Origin: Corylus avellana | Taxonomy: Eukaryota; Streptophyta; Magnoliopsida; Fagales; Betulaceae | DNA length: 64,000 bases | NCBI RefSeq assembly: GCF_901000735.1 | Contig: NC_081542.1 | Coordinates: forward strand, 16,283,577 to 16,347,576 | Direction: 5' to 3' | Part shown: piece after piece, positions 36,172-47,743 of the stretch | Numbering within the stretch: the stretch's first letter is position 1 | Layout: each line of letters opens with the position of its first letter | Notes under the pieces: generated by a model | Database searches by the model: none | What the model saw: the letters and a program-made list of their open reading frames with translations, nothing else | Told to the model about the DNA's origin: nothing | Made by a program: the position numbers and the translations under genes

Positions 36172-36927
36172 GAAAACTTCATTTTGGTCCCCTGAACTTC
36201 CACTCGATTTTACAAACTCTCCTGAACTTCCAAATCTCTCATTTTAGACCCATAAACTTTCAATTACTCTCAATGTGGACCCCTTTGTCAGATTTTAAAC
36301 GTTATATGACGTTTATACCTCTGACTTTTGTATAAAATTTTGGGGAAACTTCACTAAGGACCCCCAAACTTCCATCCGTTTTGAAATACCCCCCATGAAC
36401 TTTAAAATCTCTCAATTTAGTCCCCTGAACTTTTAATTGCTCTCAATTTGGACCCTTCCGTTAATTTTAGCCGTTAAAAATTCAAAAAAAGACTAAAATA
36501 TCCCTGATTTTTATTTTTTAAAAAATAAAAAAATGTTTTAGAAGTTCGAATTTTATACAAAAGTTAGGGGTATAAATATCATGTGACGTTTAAAATCTGA
36601 TGGAGTGGTCCAAATTGAAAGCAATTGAAAGTTCAGGGGACTAAATTGAGAGATTTTGAAGTTCATGGGGGGTATTTCAAAACGGGTGGAAGTTTAGGGG
36701 TCCTTAGTAAAGTTTCCCCTAAAATTTTTACTTTCAAAACATTTTTTTATTTTTTAAAAAAAATGAAAATCAAGGACATTTTGGTGTATTTTTAATGACT
36801 AAAATTAACGGAAGGATTCCAATTGAGAGTAATTGAAAGTTTAGGGGTCCAAAATGAGAGATTTAAAAATTTATGGATGGTTTGTACAATTGAGTATAAG
36901 TTCAGGAGACCAAAGTGAAGTTTTTCC
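36172..36927. mobile_element. Foldback MITE (outer), copy A
   Basis: Ends GAAAACTTCATTTTGGTCCC and GACCAAAGTGAAGTTTTTCC, inverted relative to each other, with T-rich flanks. The equivalent in block B lies at about 42,886-43,250 and lacks the inner element. Confidence 0.6.
36342..36719. mobile_element. Mutator-type MITE (inner), only in copy A
   Basis: Terminal repeats GGGGAAACTTCACTAAGGAC and GTCCTTAGTAAAGTTTCCCC; perfect 9-bp duplication TAAAATTTT at 36,333-36,341 and 36,720-36,728. Block B has a single TAAAATTTT at this place, an empty site. Confidence 0.8.
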
Positions 36928-38162
36928 TTTTTTTTTTTTTTCTTTTTTTTTCCTTTTTTTTTTTTTTTAGCTTATGCCCAAAGTTCTATTGCGTGCTTAA
37001 TATGAGCAAACATGATGTGGACGAGGGGAAGTCAGTCGTCGAGGATGTTGATCCTCATCAGGACAGAACCAGCTCCTTCACAAACCCCCATTTCTTGTAC
37101 CTTTGGTGTCCCAATTTGCCCACTTTCTTCAAAAGTGCTCTTTAACCGTACGTACGCGCACCATTTATCGGTTCTGAATTTGTTGGTTCCGACTTCCGAA
37201 GTAGTAACTTTTGCTATATATTAAACTTGTAAGCTACTTATACAAATTTTATATGCACAATTCATACCACCGTGCTCTACAGTTGATTTACACGGAAATT
37301 ATATCACGCTCTATATATAATTTATATTGCACTTAAACCATGTGAGATACCTAAAATCGTAAAAGTTTATCCGCTCTTCAATTGCTTGGCTTAAGAGAGA
37401 AAGAGAGAGATATTTGTTTCATCACTTGCAAATGCAGACAAGCAGATGAATCGAGGACACTTGTGTCCTGCTTAAGAATATCCAGAAAGAGGTTCCAACC
37501 CAGTGATCTCAGCCACCTTAACTGTTCTTTTTGAAGCTCACCACAATATTAGAAGTTGCTAAAATGTGACATAGTCACCCACCAAATCTGGCAATCCAGG
37601 TGCAATGCAAAGCAACTGCAAAGCCATTTCTTTCTGGCTTAATTAGCACCCTGACCATGACAAATATCCACATGGCAACTGTAGATTGAGCATTGAAATA
37701 GAGTAGGACCCACGCTCGTTCCATGCAGCCAATTAAATGCAGATGGGACCAGCCTGCAATTTGTCCAATTGGAAATATCTCCTTTGCATACAGTGTATGA
37801 GAGACTATTAGGGTATGCGTGGTTTATTATTATATTTGTAAGGTGGGGTTGGGTTGGGTTGGGTTGGGTGGAAGGAAGTGGTGGTGATCTATGCATAGTT
37901 GCTCATAGCTTTGTATTAAATGAGTGAAAAGAAAGAAAGCAACTTGGAGCTTTGTCATCTCTTGCCTGTCTTCCTTCCTCCCTTTCTCTCTCTTTCTCTA
38001 TAATCAATTTGAGCTCTATCTGATCTTCATCTTTTTTGGGTTTCTTTCTTGCTTCTGCAACTTGATCTTCTTATAAAAACTCCCTTCGTCGGTCTCTATT
38101 ATGATTTTTGGCTGATCCAGAAGAAGAAGAAGAAGAAGAAGTGGAAGAAACAGGCTGTACTC

Positions 38163-39300
38163 ATGGATCGTTCACTCTTGCCAAAGCCAGATCAGGAGGT
38201 CTCAAAAGAACTCAAGCCAGAAAATCAGGCCTCCAAAAGAAGGTGTGTAGGAATACCTTAAAAAAATGTGCTTGCTTTGTTTTTTCAGGCTATTTCTTAT
38301 CTGTCTGGTTTTATTTGACATTTAATAGCATTTGTTTGTGTACTGTTACAGGAAGGTGGTTCAGAAAACTGTTGTTAAAGTGAGGATTGGAGCAAATGTT
38401 GGGAAATTAAAGAATGAAGGGCCACCTTCTGATTTTTGGTCTTGGAGAAAATATGGGCAAAAACCTATTAAAGGGTCTCCTTATCCAAGGTTAATTTACA
38501 CTCCTTTTCTCATGTCATGCTTAATTTCTTTTTCTTCTTCTTAAGGGCAGAATTGGGTTCCCTTTTCCTCAATTTTTTTTTACCAAAAGTGATACAAGAA
38601 AGACTTAATTTCTTCTTCATTTCCCCTCCCCCCAACTTTCTCTCTTACTACCCCTCATGTACAATTCTCAAAGTTTCTTTTACTTTTATTTACTTTCTGC
38701 AGGGGCTACTACAGATGCAGCACATCAAAGGGTTGTTCAGCCAAAAAACAGGTAGAGAGATGCAGAACAGATGCTTCAATGCTCATCATCACCTACACCT
38801 CCAGCCATAACCATCCAGGTCCTGATCTCTCCACCACCAACTTGATCCAACCACCAAAAGAACCCCAAAACAATTCCAGTGCTGAAGATCTCCCAACATC
38901 CACAAAAGAGGAACAGCAAGAGCTACCAGAAGAAGAAGAAGAAGAAGAAGAAGAAGAAGAAGAAAAACAAAATGATCCCATTGTGAGCACCACAGAAAAG
39001 GAGCCTGGTGAAGATCATGATTTCCACTACATACAATCCCCAATAAGTGGCTGCCTGGATATAACAGTTAATCAAGGAGAAGACCCCTTCACAGTGCACC
39101 TAGAAAAAACCCATGAAACACTGAGTCTTCTCTTGGATGAAGAGCCCCTCTGTTATTCCCAACTCATGAATTTCTCCACACCCTTCTCAGAAGAAAATGA
39201 CTTCTTTGATGAGCTTGAAGAACTACCCACATCTTCATCCTTCACAAGCTTCATGAGGAGCAATTTTTCCGATGAAAGGATTCCTGTTGTCCCTTCTTGA
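38163..39300 (+). CDS. Group IIe WRKY transcription factor (WRKY65/69-like), copy A
   Basis: A nuclear DNA-binding factor that recognises W-box (TTGAC) elements. Three exons, 38163-38242, 38352-38489 and 38703-39300, join in frame to 271 residues. The WRKY domain spans the second intron, at the PYPR|GYYR position typical of the family: [19 protein letters not shown] then [20 protein letters not shown] and SHNH, giving a C2H2 finger with C-x5-C and HxH. Upstream lies [18 protein letters not shown], a basic stretch as in group IIe. The C-terminal half is acidic, with a 12-Glu run coded by (GAA)n and FFDELEELP, like the tail of WRKY65. The start is the first ATG giving an uninterrupted join ([13 protein letters not shown]). 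The last exon is identical in the second copy at 44,486. Confidence 0.9.
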
Positions 39301-42300
39301 TCCGAGTGTTCTTAGTACTTGCAGCTTTCGAAAAAATGTAGTTATATGTTGTATATGATATACCCACTACCAGTAGTTTTTCTAATTCCCATTTCTCTCT
39401 CTCTCTCTCTCTCCTTTTAATGTGCTCACAAAATGAGAAAGTTACATCACTTTGGCACGAGCAAAGTTAGTGGGTAGATAGATGTGTTTATCTTTTCATC
39501 TAGGAGATTGTGATTCAATCCACCGAGTCCCACATACACAAGTAGAGAGTGTATGTGTGGTTGTTTCCTTGTACATATTATTTAAAGATGGCACGAGGAT
39601 CACGAGTGAATGCTCAAAAGTTCTTTGTGACAAAGCCTTTTTCTCTCTCTTCCTTTAGTGGAGATTACTTCTTTTCTTTTTCTTTTTTTTTTCTTTCTAT
39701 TTTTCCTTGAGTGGTTGATATGGTGGAATGGATATTTGCCTTTTAGTTGTAGATGGTTCTCTTTTCACTGTTTGTTTAGATTGATTGAGGGATTTGGATG
39801 AGGATACCAAAAAGTCTGATGGTACTTCTGTTTTTAGGTGTTTTGGCAGTTACAGATTCCCTCCACAAAGTGCCAACTACAAGCACCCCTTTTCTTGGGG
39901 ACGATTGCTTGGCACACCACCCTTCACATAAGAATCCATATGCGCCCTAGTTTGTCAGGACTCTATTTCTTAGACACGTGCGGAGAACGTCAATAGAATC
40001 AGAATCTAAGATGCTTATTCATTGCAGTTGAGAGGGAGCAATGTCTCTTATTTGGGCCTTTTAGACCATCACAACAAATCAAAAGATGAAAGTGGCGGCG
40101 GCTGTTGGGTTGGACCACCCTCAAGGAGTGGTTCAGGGCGGTTGAAAGGCCAGTTTTGGATGGTTGAACCGTTCTCATTGCTCAACCCACCGTTAGTTTG
40201 GGGCTGGCCAAACCACCCCATGGTTAAAAGGGGTGGCCAGTCACGATGGTTAGACTAGTCAGATTATTTTGGCATAGCAAAAATTCTTCGCCATCCAACT
40301 AGCCAATTTAGCTAAAAAATGGCTAGCTTTCACAATGCTAGTCAATTTTGGTTAGCGTTGTTGCTCAATAATGCATANNNNNNNNNNNNNNNNNNNNNNN
40401 NNNNNNNNNNNNNNNNNNNNNNNNNNNNNNNNNNNNNNNNNNNNNNNNNNNNNNNNNNNNNNNNNNNNNNNNNNNNNTATGAAAATTTGGAATAATATTA
40501 ATTGAATTGAAAAAAAAAAAAAAAAAAAATTGAAACTTTGTGGAGGTGGATTGCAAAAATTGAAAATTTGGTGTTCAAATTGAAAAACGTTATCAACTTA
40601 AGGGTGTAAACTGTAATTTTCCCTAAGTATTTTATACTTTTCTCTTTCCCACATTCTCTTTCTTTATTCATTTCTCTCTCTTTCATCCAAGAGCAAGTAC
40701 ATGCTTGAGAATGAAATAAAAGAAAATTATTTATATGATATAAGAAAAGAAGAGAAAATTAGATGTAGAATACATTTGAAAAGTCATTAGTTGGAATTTT
40801 TTTTTTTTTTTTTTTTTTTTAAGTTACTTTAGGTTAGTTATCTTAAGATCATTCTTTTAAGAATTATAATTAGATATACATCTTAAATATGTGCTTCAAC
40901 TAGGGAGGAGATTGAATTCACTTATTAATCGACATACATATGATCATGAACGGAATCAAAAAATTTCATCTGGACGTCGAAGCTTGAATGAAGGACCATG
41001 CTTGATTTTACTAAGGATCAAACCTAATTTCAAAACCTAAAGAGTTCCATCCCTGCATCCAATCATTTTCGGTTTACAAAGATCCTCAAGCATATCTCAA
41101 ACCCTATAGTATAGTATAAAAGTTTTATATATACCAATCTCGATATATAGACATAGAATTCATGATACCAAAGACCCTTAAAAGTTGAACAGCTTTAAAC
41201 CAATATAGCAAATAATAATAATAATAATTAAAAAATACTAATAATAATAACATAGAATTTCCTTATATCATATCTTAGTGTTGCTCAGCTCTTGTATATA
41301 ACTTGCTTTCCACTAACCCTAGGATGATCAGCAGAATCTTCTAATCCACGTAAGAGTGCAAGTTGTTAGGTGGGGGCTGAATATGGCAGCCGTGGGTCGC
41401 AGTCACCCAAGCCACTTGGTTTGACCTAGAAGATGCCATCTCATATAATTGAATGCCCTTTCAATTCTATAAATATATATAACTAGTGCTGCTCATCAAA
41501 TGAAAACAACCCAATGGAATGTCGGCAAGGCAAAGGTTGCGCTATATATTTAGCAATTATATATAGGTTAATTTGGATAAATATCATTCGAAAGAGCAAC
41601 TCACTTATCTAGTGCTTATCTTCAATTCATACAATCCATTAACCATTCGAGACATATTACACGCCATTTTCTCAATTATTATTCAACGGTCTTTTTTGCA
41701 AATTCATCAAGGAATTAATGAAATTCGTTGAGAGATATTACACATCCATCTCTTACTCATTTAGTGTCCATCTCTTTTACAAATCTACCATTAAATCTAT
41801 AGAACTCGCATGTAGGTCTTACAGATTCAATGATAAATTTGCGCATATTTTTGTATGGAGATGGACAAGAGATAGACAAAATGTGAAAAATAAACATTTC
41901 TCATAAACTAAATCCAACTATAATGTAGTTAAGTTTTAAAATACAATTTATAATTAACTATTATGGCGGGGCATTACAACACGCGTGTTACAATCCCAAC
42001 AGATCAAATTCTAACTAATTCATCATTATCAATTCAAATAATATAATAAATTTTCCTTTAATTAGTAAAGTCTAACACTTAAAATATTTGATTGAAATAA
42101 GAATTAAATGATTGAGGCAAGCTTTAATTCAAGACTTTTGGTTCTAATACGTTATCAACCCTTCCCTTTGCCAAGTTGAACATATTACTTATGTTTTGGC
42201 ATATATCTCTTTCTCATTACTGTTATTTAGATTTTTTTTTTTTTTTTTTTTTTTTCATTTTTTTTGATGGATAACTATTTTTTACATCTGAAATTATTAT

Positions 42301-44485
42301 ATATAATGATTTTTCCTGGCCGATTAATTCACTTATAAATCTTATATTTGGAATTTAATTTCTTGTTCTCTTTTACTGGGGCAAGTTGTATAATGCTGAG
42401 TCCTACCTAATCTGCTTGACTTTTCAAAACTATATTTTAATTTATCCATGATCTCAAAATATTCCAAAACCATATCCCCTGATCATAGACTTTCTAAATT
42501 CATTTAGTTTGCCATTATATAACCTACCCTGATTAATCCGTCATTCTTTTAGCTCGTTGATGTTGAGGGCTTTCTTGAGCATGAATCCAAAGAACATTAA
42601 AAAGCAGGGTCAATAAATTATCCAAAATATCCGGAGAATAAATGATAGTGAAATGTTAGGAGCCAATAAGTTCTTTATATTTAGCCTATATTATCTTACA
42701 AATTCAATAGATCAATCATTAGATTTATGGGGTCCACCATTAATTTATGTAGGGTCCACCATTAATTGAATTTTTGTGTTAGCTTATATCATTCAGCTGT
42801 GCATTTTCGGTCCATATTTTTTGCAAATTTACTGTGGTAAAATGTATTTTTAGAATGATTTTTTTATTTTTTTATTTTTTTTGAAAACTTCATTTTGGCC
42901 CCCTGAACTTCCACTCGATTTTACAAACTCTCCTGAACTTCCAAATCTCTCATTTTAGACCCATAAACTTTTAATTACTCTCAATGTGGACCCATTTGTC
43001 AGATTTTAAACGTTATATGACGTTTATACCTCTGACTTTTGTATAAAATTTTTACTTCCAAAACATTTTTTTATTTTTAAAAAAATGAAAATCAAGGACA
43101 TTTTGGTGTATTTTTAATGACTAAAATTAACGGAAGGATTCCAATTGAGAGTAATTGAAAGTTTAAGGGTCCAAAATAAGAGATTTAAAAATTTATGGAT
43201 GGTTTGTACAATTGAGTAGAAGTTCAGGAGACCAAAGTGAAGTTTTTCCTTTTTTTTTTTCTTTTTTTTTTATCCTTTTTTTATTTTTAGCTTATGCCCA
43301 AAGTTCTATTGCGTGCTTAATATGAGCAAACATGATGTGGACGAGGGGAAGTCAGTCGTCGAGGATGTTGATCCTCATCAGGACAGAACCAGCTCCTTCA
43401 CAAACCCCCATTTCTTGTACCTTTGGTGTCCCAATTTGCCCACTTTCTTCAAAAGTGCTCTTTAACCGTACGTACGCGCACCATTTATCGGTTCTGAATT
43501 TGTTGGTTCCGACTTCCGAAGTAGTAACTTTTGCTATATATTAAACTTGTAAGCTACTTATACAAATTTTATATGCACAATTCATACCACCGTGCTCTAC
43601 AGTTGATTTACACGGAAATTATATCACGCTCTATATATAGTTTATATTGCACTTAAACCATGTGAGATACCTAAAATCGTAAAAGTCTATCCGCTCTTCA
43701 ATTGCTTGGCTTAAGAGAGAAAGAGAGAGAGATTTGTTTCATCACTTGCAAATGCGGACAAGCAGATGAATCGAGGACACTTGTGTCCTGCTTAAGAATA
43801 TCCAGAAAGAGGTTCCAACCCAGTGATCTCAGGCACCTTAACTGTTCTTTTTGAAGCTCACCACAATATTAGAAGTTGCTAAAATGTGACATAGTCACCC
43901 ACCAAATCTGGCAATCCAGGTGCAATGCAAAGCAACTGCAAAGCCATTTCTTTCTGGCTTAATTAGCACCCTGACCATGACAAATATCCACATGGCAACT
44001 GTAGATTGAGCATTGAAATAGAGTAGGACCCACGCTCGTTCCATGCAGCCAATTAAATGCAGATGGGACCAGCCTGCAATTTGTCCAATTGGAAATATCT
44101 CCTTTGCATACAGTGTATGAGAGACTATTAGGGTATGCGTGGTTTATTATTATATTTGTAAGGTGGGGTTGGGTTGGGTTGGGTTGGGTGGAAGGAAGTG
44201 GTGGTGATCTATGCATAGTTGCTCATAGCTTTGTATTAAATGAGTGAAAAGAAAGAAAGCAACTTGGAGCTTTGTCATCTCTTGCCTGTCTTCCTTCCTC
44301 CCTTTCTCTCTCTTTCTCTATAATCAATTTGAGCCCTATCTGATCTTCATCTTTTTTGGGTTTCTTTCTTGCTTCTGCAACTTGATCTTCTTATAAAAAC
44401 TCCCTTCGTCGGTCTCTATTATGATTTTTGGCTGATCCAGAAGAAGAAGAAGAAGAAGAAGAAGTGGAAGAAACAGGCTGTACTC
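39301..44485. other. Non-coding between WRKY copies, including gap
   Basis: WRKY copy A 3' flank with a (CT)n tract near 39,392-39,412, a GC-rich segment at about 40,090-40,230 (GGTTGGACCACCCTC), the 100-N gap, and then the upstream half of block B. No gene seen. Confidence 0.7.
40378..40477. other. Assembly gap (100 N) at block junction
   Basis: Exactly 100 N, placed between the two near-identical WRKY blocks. Sequence on both sides is homologous to the other block right up to the gap edge. Confidence 0.95.
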
Positions 44486-46697
44486 ATGGATCGTTCACTC
44501 TTGCCAAAGCCAGATCAGGAGGTCTCAAAAGAACTCAAGCCAGAAAATCAGGCCTCCAAAAGAAGGTGTGTAGGAATACCTTAAAAAAATGTGCTTGCTT
44601 TGTTTTTTCAGGCTATTTCTTATCTGTCTGGTTTTATTTGACATTTAATAGCATTTGTTTGTGTACTGTTACAGGAAGGTGGTTCAGAAAACTGTTGTTA
44701 AAGTGAGGATTGGAGCAAATGTTGGGAAATTAAAGAATGAAGGGCCACCTTCTGATTTTTGGTCTTGGAGAAAATATGGGCAAAAACCTATTAAAGGGTC
44801 TCCTTATCCAAGGTTAATTTACACTCCTTTTCTCATGTCATGCTTAATTTCTTTTTCTTCTTCTTAAGGGCAGAATTGGGTTCCCTTTTCCTCAATTTTT
44901 TTTTACCAAAAGTGATACAAGAAAGACTTAATTTCTTCTTCATTTCCCCTCCCCCCAACTTTCTCTCTTACTACCCCTCATGTACAATTCTCAAAGTTTC
45001 TTTTACTTTTATTTACTTTCTGCAGGGGCTACTACAGATGCAGCACATCAAAGGGTTGTTCAGCCAAAAAACAGGTAGAGAGATGCAGAACAGATGCTTC
45101 AATGCTCATCATCACCTACACCTCCAGCCATAACCATCCAGGTCCTGATCTCTCCACCACCAACTTGATCCAACCACCAAAAGAACCCCAAAACAATTCC
45201 AGTGCTGAAGATCTCCCAACATCCACAAAAGAGGAACAGCAAGAGCTACCAGAAGAAGAAGAAGAAGAAGAAGAAGAAGAAGAAGAAAAACAAAATGATC
45301 CCATTGTGAGCACCACAGAAAAGGAGCCTGGTGAAGATCATGATTTCCACTACATACAATCCCCAATAAGTGGCTGCCTGGATATAACAGTTAATCAAGG
45401 AGAAGACCCCTTCACAGTGCACCTAGAAAAAACCCATGAAACACTGAGTCTTCTCTTGGATGAAGAGCCCCTCTGTTATTCCCAACTCATGAATTTCTCC
45501 ACACCCTTCTCAGAAGAAAATGACTTCTTTGATGAGCTTGAAGAACTACCCACATCTTCATCCTTCACAAGCTTCATGAGGAGCAATTTTTCCGATGAAA
45601 GGATTCCTGTTGTCCCTTCTTGATCCGAGTGTTCTTAGTACTTGCAGCCTTCGAAAAAATGTAGTTATATGTTGTATATGATATACCCACTACCAGTAGT
45701 TTTTCTAATTCCCATTTCTCTCTCTCTCTCTCTCCTTTTAATGTGCTCACAAAATGAGAAAGTTACATCACTTTGGCACGAGCAAAGTTAGTGGGTAGAT
45801 AGATGTGTTTATCTTTTCATCTAGGAGATTGTGATTCAATCCACCGAGTCCCACATACACAAGTAGAGAGTGTATGTGTGGTTGTTTCCTTGTACATATT
45901 ATTTAAAGATGGCACGAGGATCACGAGTGAATGCTCAAAAGTTCTTTGTGACAAAGCCTTTTTCTCTCTCTTCCTTTAGTGGAGATTACTTCTTTTCTTT
46001 TTCTTTTTTTTTTCTTTCTATTTTTCCTTGAGTGGTTGATATGGTGGAATGGATATTTGCCTTTTAGTTGTAGATGTTTCTCTTTTCACTGTTTGTTTAG
46101 ATTGATTGAGGGATTTGGATGAGGCTACCAAAAAGTCTGATGGTACTTCTGTTTTTAGGTGTTTTGGCAGTTACAGATTCCCTCCACAAAGTGCCAACTA
46201 CAAGCACCCCTTTTCTTGGGGACGATTGCTTGGCACACCACCCTTCACATAAGAATCCATATGCGCCCTAGTTTGTCAGGACTCTATTTCTTAGACACGT
46301 GCGGAGAACGTCAATAGAATCAGAATCTAAGATGCTTATCCATTGCAGTTGAGAGGGAGCAATGTCTCTTATTTGGGCCTTTTAGACCATCACAACAAAT
46401 CAAAAGATGAAAGTGGCGGCGGCTGTTGGGTTGGACCACCCTCAAGGAGTGGTTCAGGGCGGTTGAAAGGCCAGTTTTGGATGGTTGAACCGTTCTCATT
46501 GCTCAACCCACCGTTAGTTTGGGGCTGGCCAAACCACCCCATGGTTAAAACAGGTGGCCAGTCACGATGGTTAGACTAGTCAGATTATTTTGGCATAGCA
46601 AAAATTCTTCGCCATCCAACTAGCCAATTTAGCTAAAAAATGGCTAACTTTTACAATGCTAGTCAATTTTGGTTAGCGTTGTTGCTCAATAATGCAT
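40478..46697. repeat. Repeated block, copy B (contains WRKY)
   Basis: Matches 33,783-40,377 from its first base after the gap to about 46,697, where copy A ends at the gap. Differences seen are scattered substitutions, homopolymer lengths, one more GAA unit in the 5' UTR tract, and the absent 378-bp MITE. Confidence 0.92.
44486..45623 (+). CDS. Group IIe WRKY transcription factor (WRKY65/69-like), copy B
   Basis: Exons 44486-44565, 44675-44812 and 45026-45623, all offset by 6,323 bp from copy A, giving the same 271-residue product. The WRKYGQK heptapeptide, the zinc finger, the poly-Glu run and the acidic tail are all conserved, and I saw no coding difference in the last exon. The 5' UTR GAA tract is one repeat longer. 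The promoter-side region lacks the inner MITE of copy A. Because the block may be an unmerged contig overlap or the second haplotype, this may not be a separate gene. Confidence 0.8.
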
Positions 46698-47743
46698 AAA
46701 TATACTAAAAAATTGATAGCTAAAATTATAAAGTGAGGGATTTGACTTACCTGTGACAAAAACACTACATAAGTTCTTTTCAACTGTTTAGATTTAATTT
46801 CAAGTTTTTCATGAAAGAATGAGTAAAGTTAAATATGAACCCTTTAAAAAAATTTACCAAAAATCTCCTTTTTTTTTTTTTCTTTTTTTTTTTTTTTAAC
46901 ACCACCTAAGCCAAATCTATAAGTGAGCAGTTTAATAAAAGAAAATGTGATTTACCTAAAATTTGCATGGTCGAATCTGAATGCTCGCAAGTTGGATTTA
47001 GGCAAATGGACCGAGGAGGCAGGACGGGTAAGAATTAAAAAAGAAGAAAAAAAAAAGGGCTTGAATGTCATTTAACCGGCACTCCATAAACAAATTATTA
47101 TATATTTCCTCTAACTTTGTCCCTTATCGTTTGTCATGTAATATGGTATTCAAGTTCCTGTCTTTTTTTTCTTTTTCTTTTTTTTTTTATAATCAAGTTT
47201 CTGTCTGTTGGATGCAAAATTTGTCTTCCGTCTATTGGTGGGGTCTGTACCTGTTGCTAAGAAGGGCATTGATTACCAGAGCCAACCTACGCGAAAAAGA
47301 CACTCACCCCAGATGCTAATGGACACAAGAAATCATTACTTGATTAAACATGGACACCAGAATTTAGAAAGGCAGGAGAGCAAAGCATGGATTTTCATCG
47401 AGAGAGAGAGAGAGAGAGAGAGATTTTCATAAAGGAAAAGATTTATCTTCAAACTTTTATGTAGCAAATTAGTATCAGGGAAAAGATCCATTATAAAGAA
47501 ATAACAATAAATCATTCTCTCACACAGATTAGATTATTAAAGACAAATTACATCTCTAGAATTTGATCTATTTCTCAGGCTTTCAATTCAGATGGAACCA
47601 ACAGCAAAATTCGAGACACTTACTTCTGTGCTACACAGAACATCAGCATTATGGACTCATTAACTCAGGCACACTGGAAAGATCATTCCCCATTTAATTC
47701 ATCTATAGAGCCGTGTCCACTGCAGCAGTCAATCAAGAGAAGT
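45624..47743. other. Spacer between WRKY copy B and CLPP5
   Basis: End of block B at about 46,697, then AT-rich DNA, T-runs and a (GA)n tract at about 47,400-47,422. The last part (from about 47,600) is probably the CLPP5 3' UTR. No gene supported. Confidence 0.6.

Larger units (their letters stand above)
32860..38162. other. Spacer and WRKY copy A upstream region
   Basis: No gene supported. Holds a family-Y MITE (33,322-33,459), the left edge of the repeated block (33,783), a fragment resembling TRIM internal sequence near 35,420-35,450, nested Mutator-type MITEs (36,172-36,927) and the presumed WRKY promoter. A (GAA)n tract at about 38,119-38,142 sits in the presumed 5' UTR. Confidence 0.6.
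33783..40377. repeat. Repeated block, copy A (contains WRKY)
   Basis: Nearly identical to 40,478-46,697. The offset is about 6,700 bp before 36,340 and about 6,320 after, the difference being a 378-bp MITE plus its 9-bp duplication present only here. Homology runs right up to the last base before the N gap. Confidence 0.92.

Noticed and set aside
38779..39043. Alternative frames around the poly-Glu tract (poly-Ser, poly-Leu)
   Set aside because: By-products of the (GAA)n repeat in the WRKY last exon.
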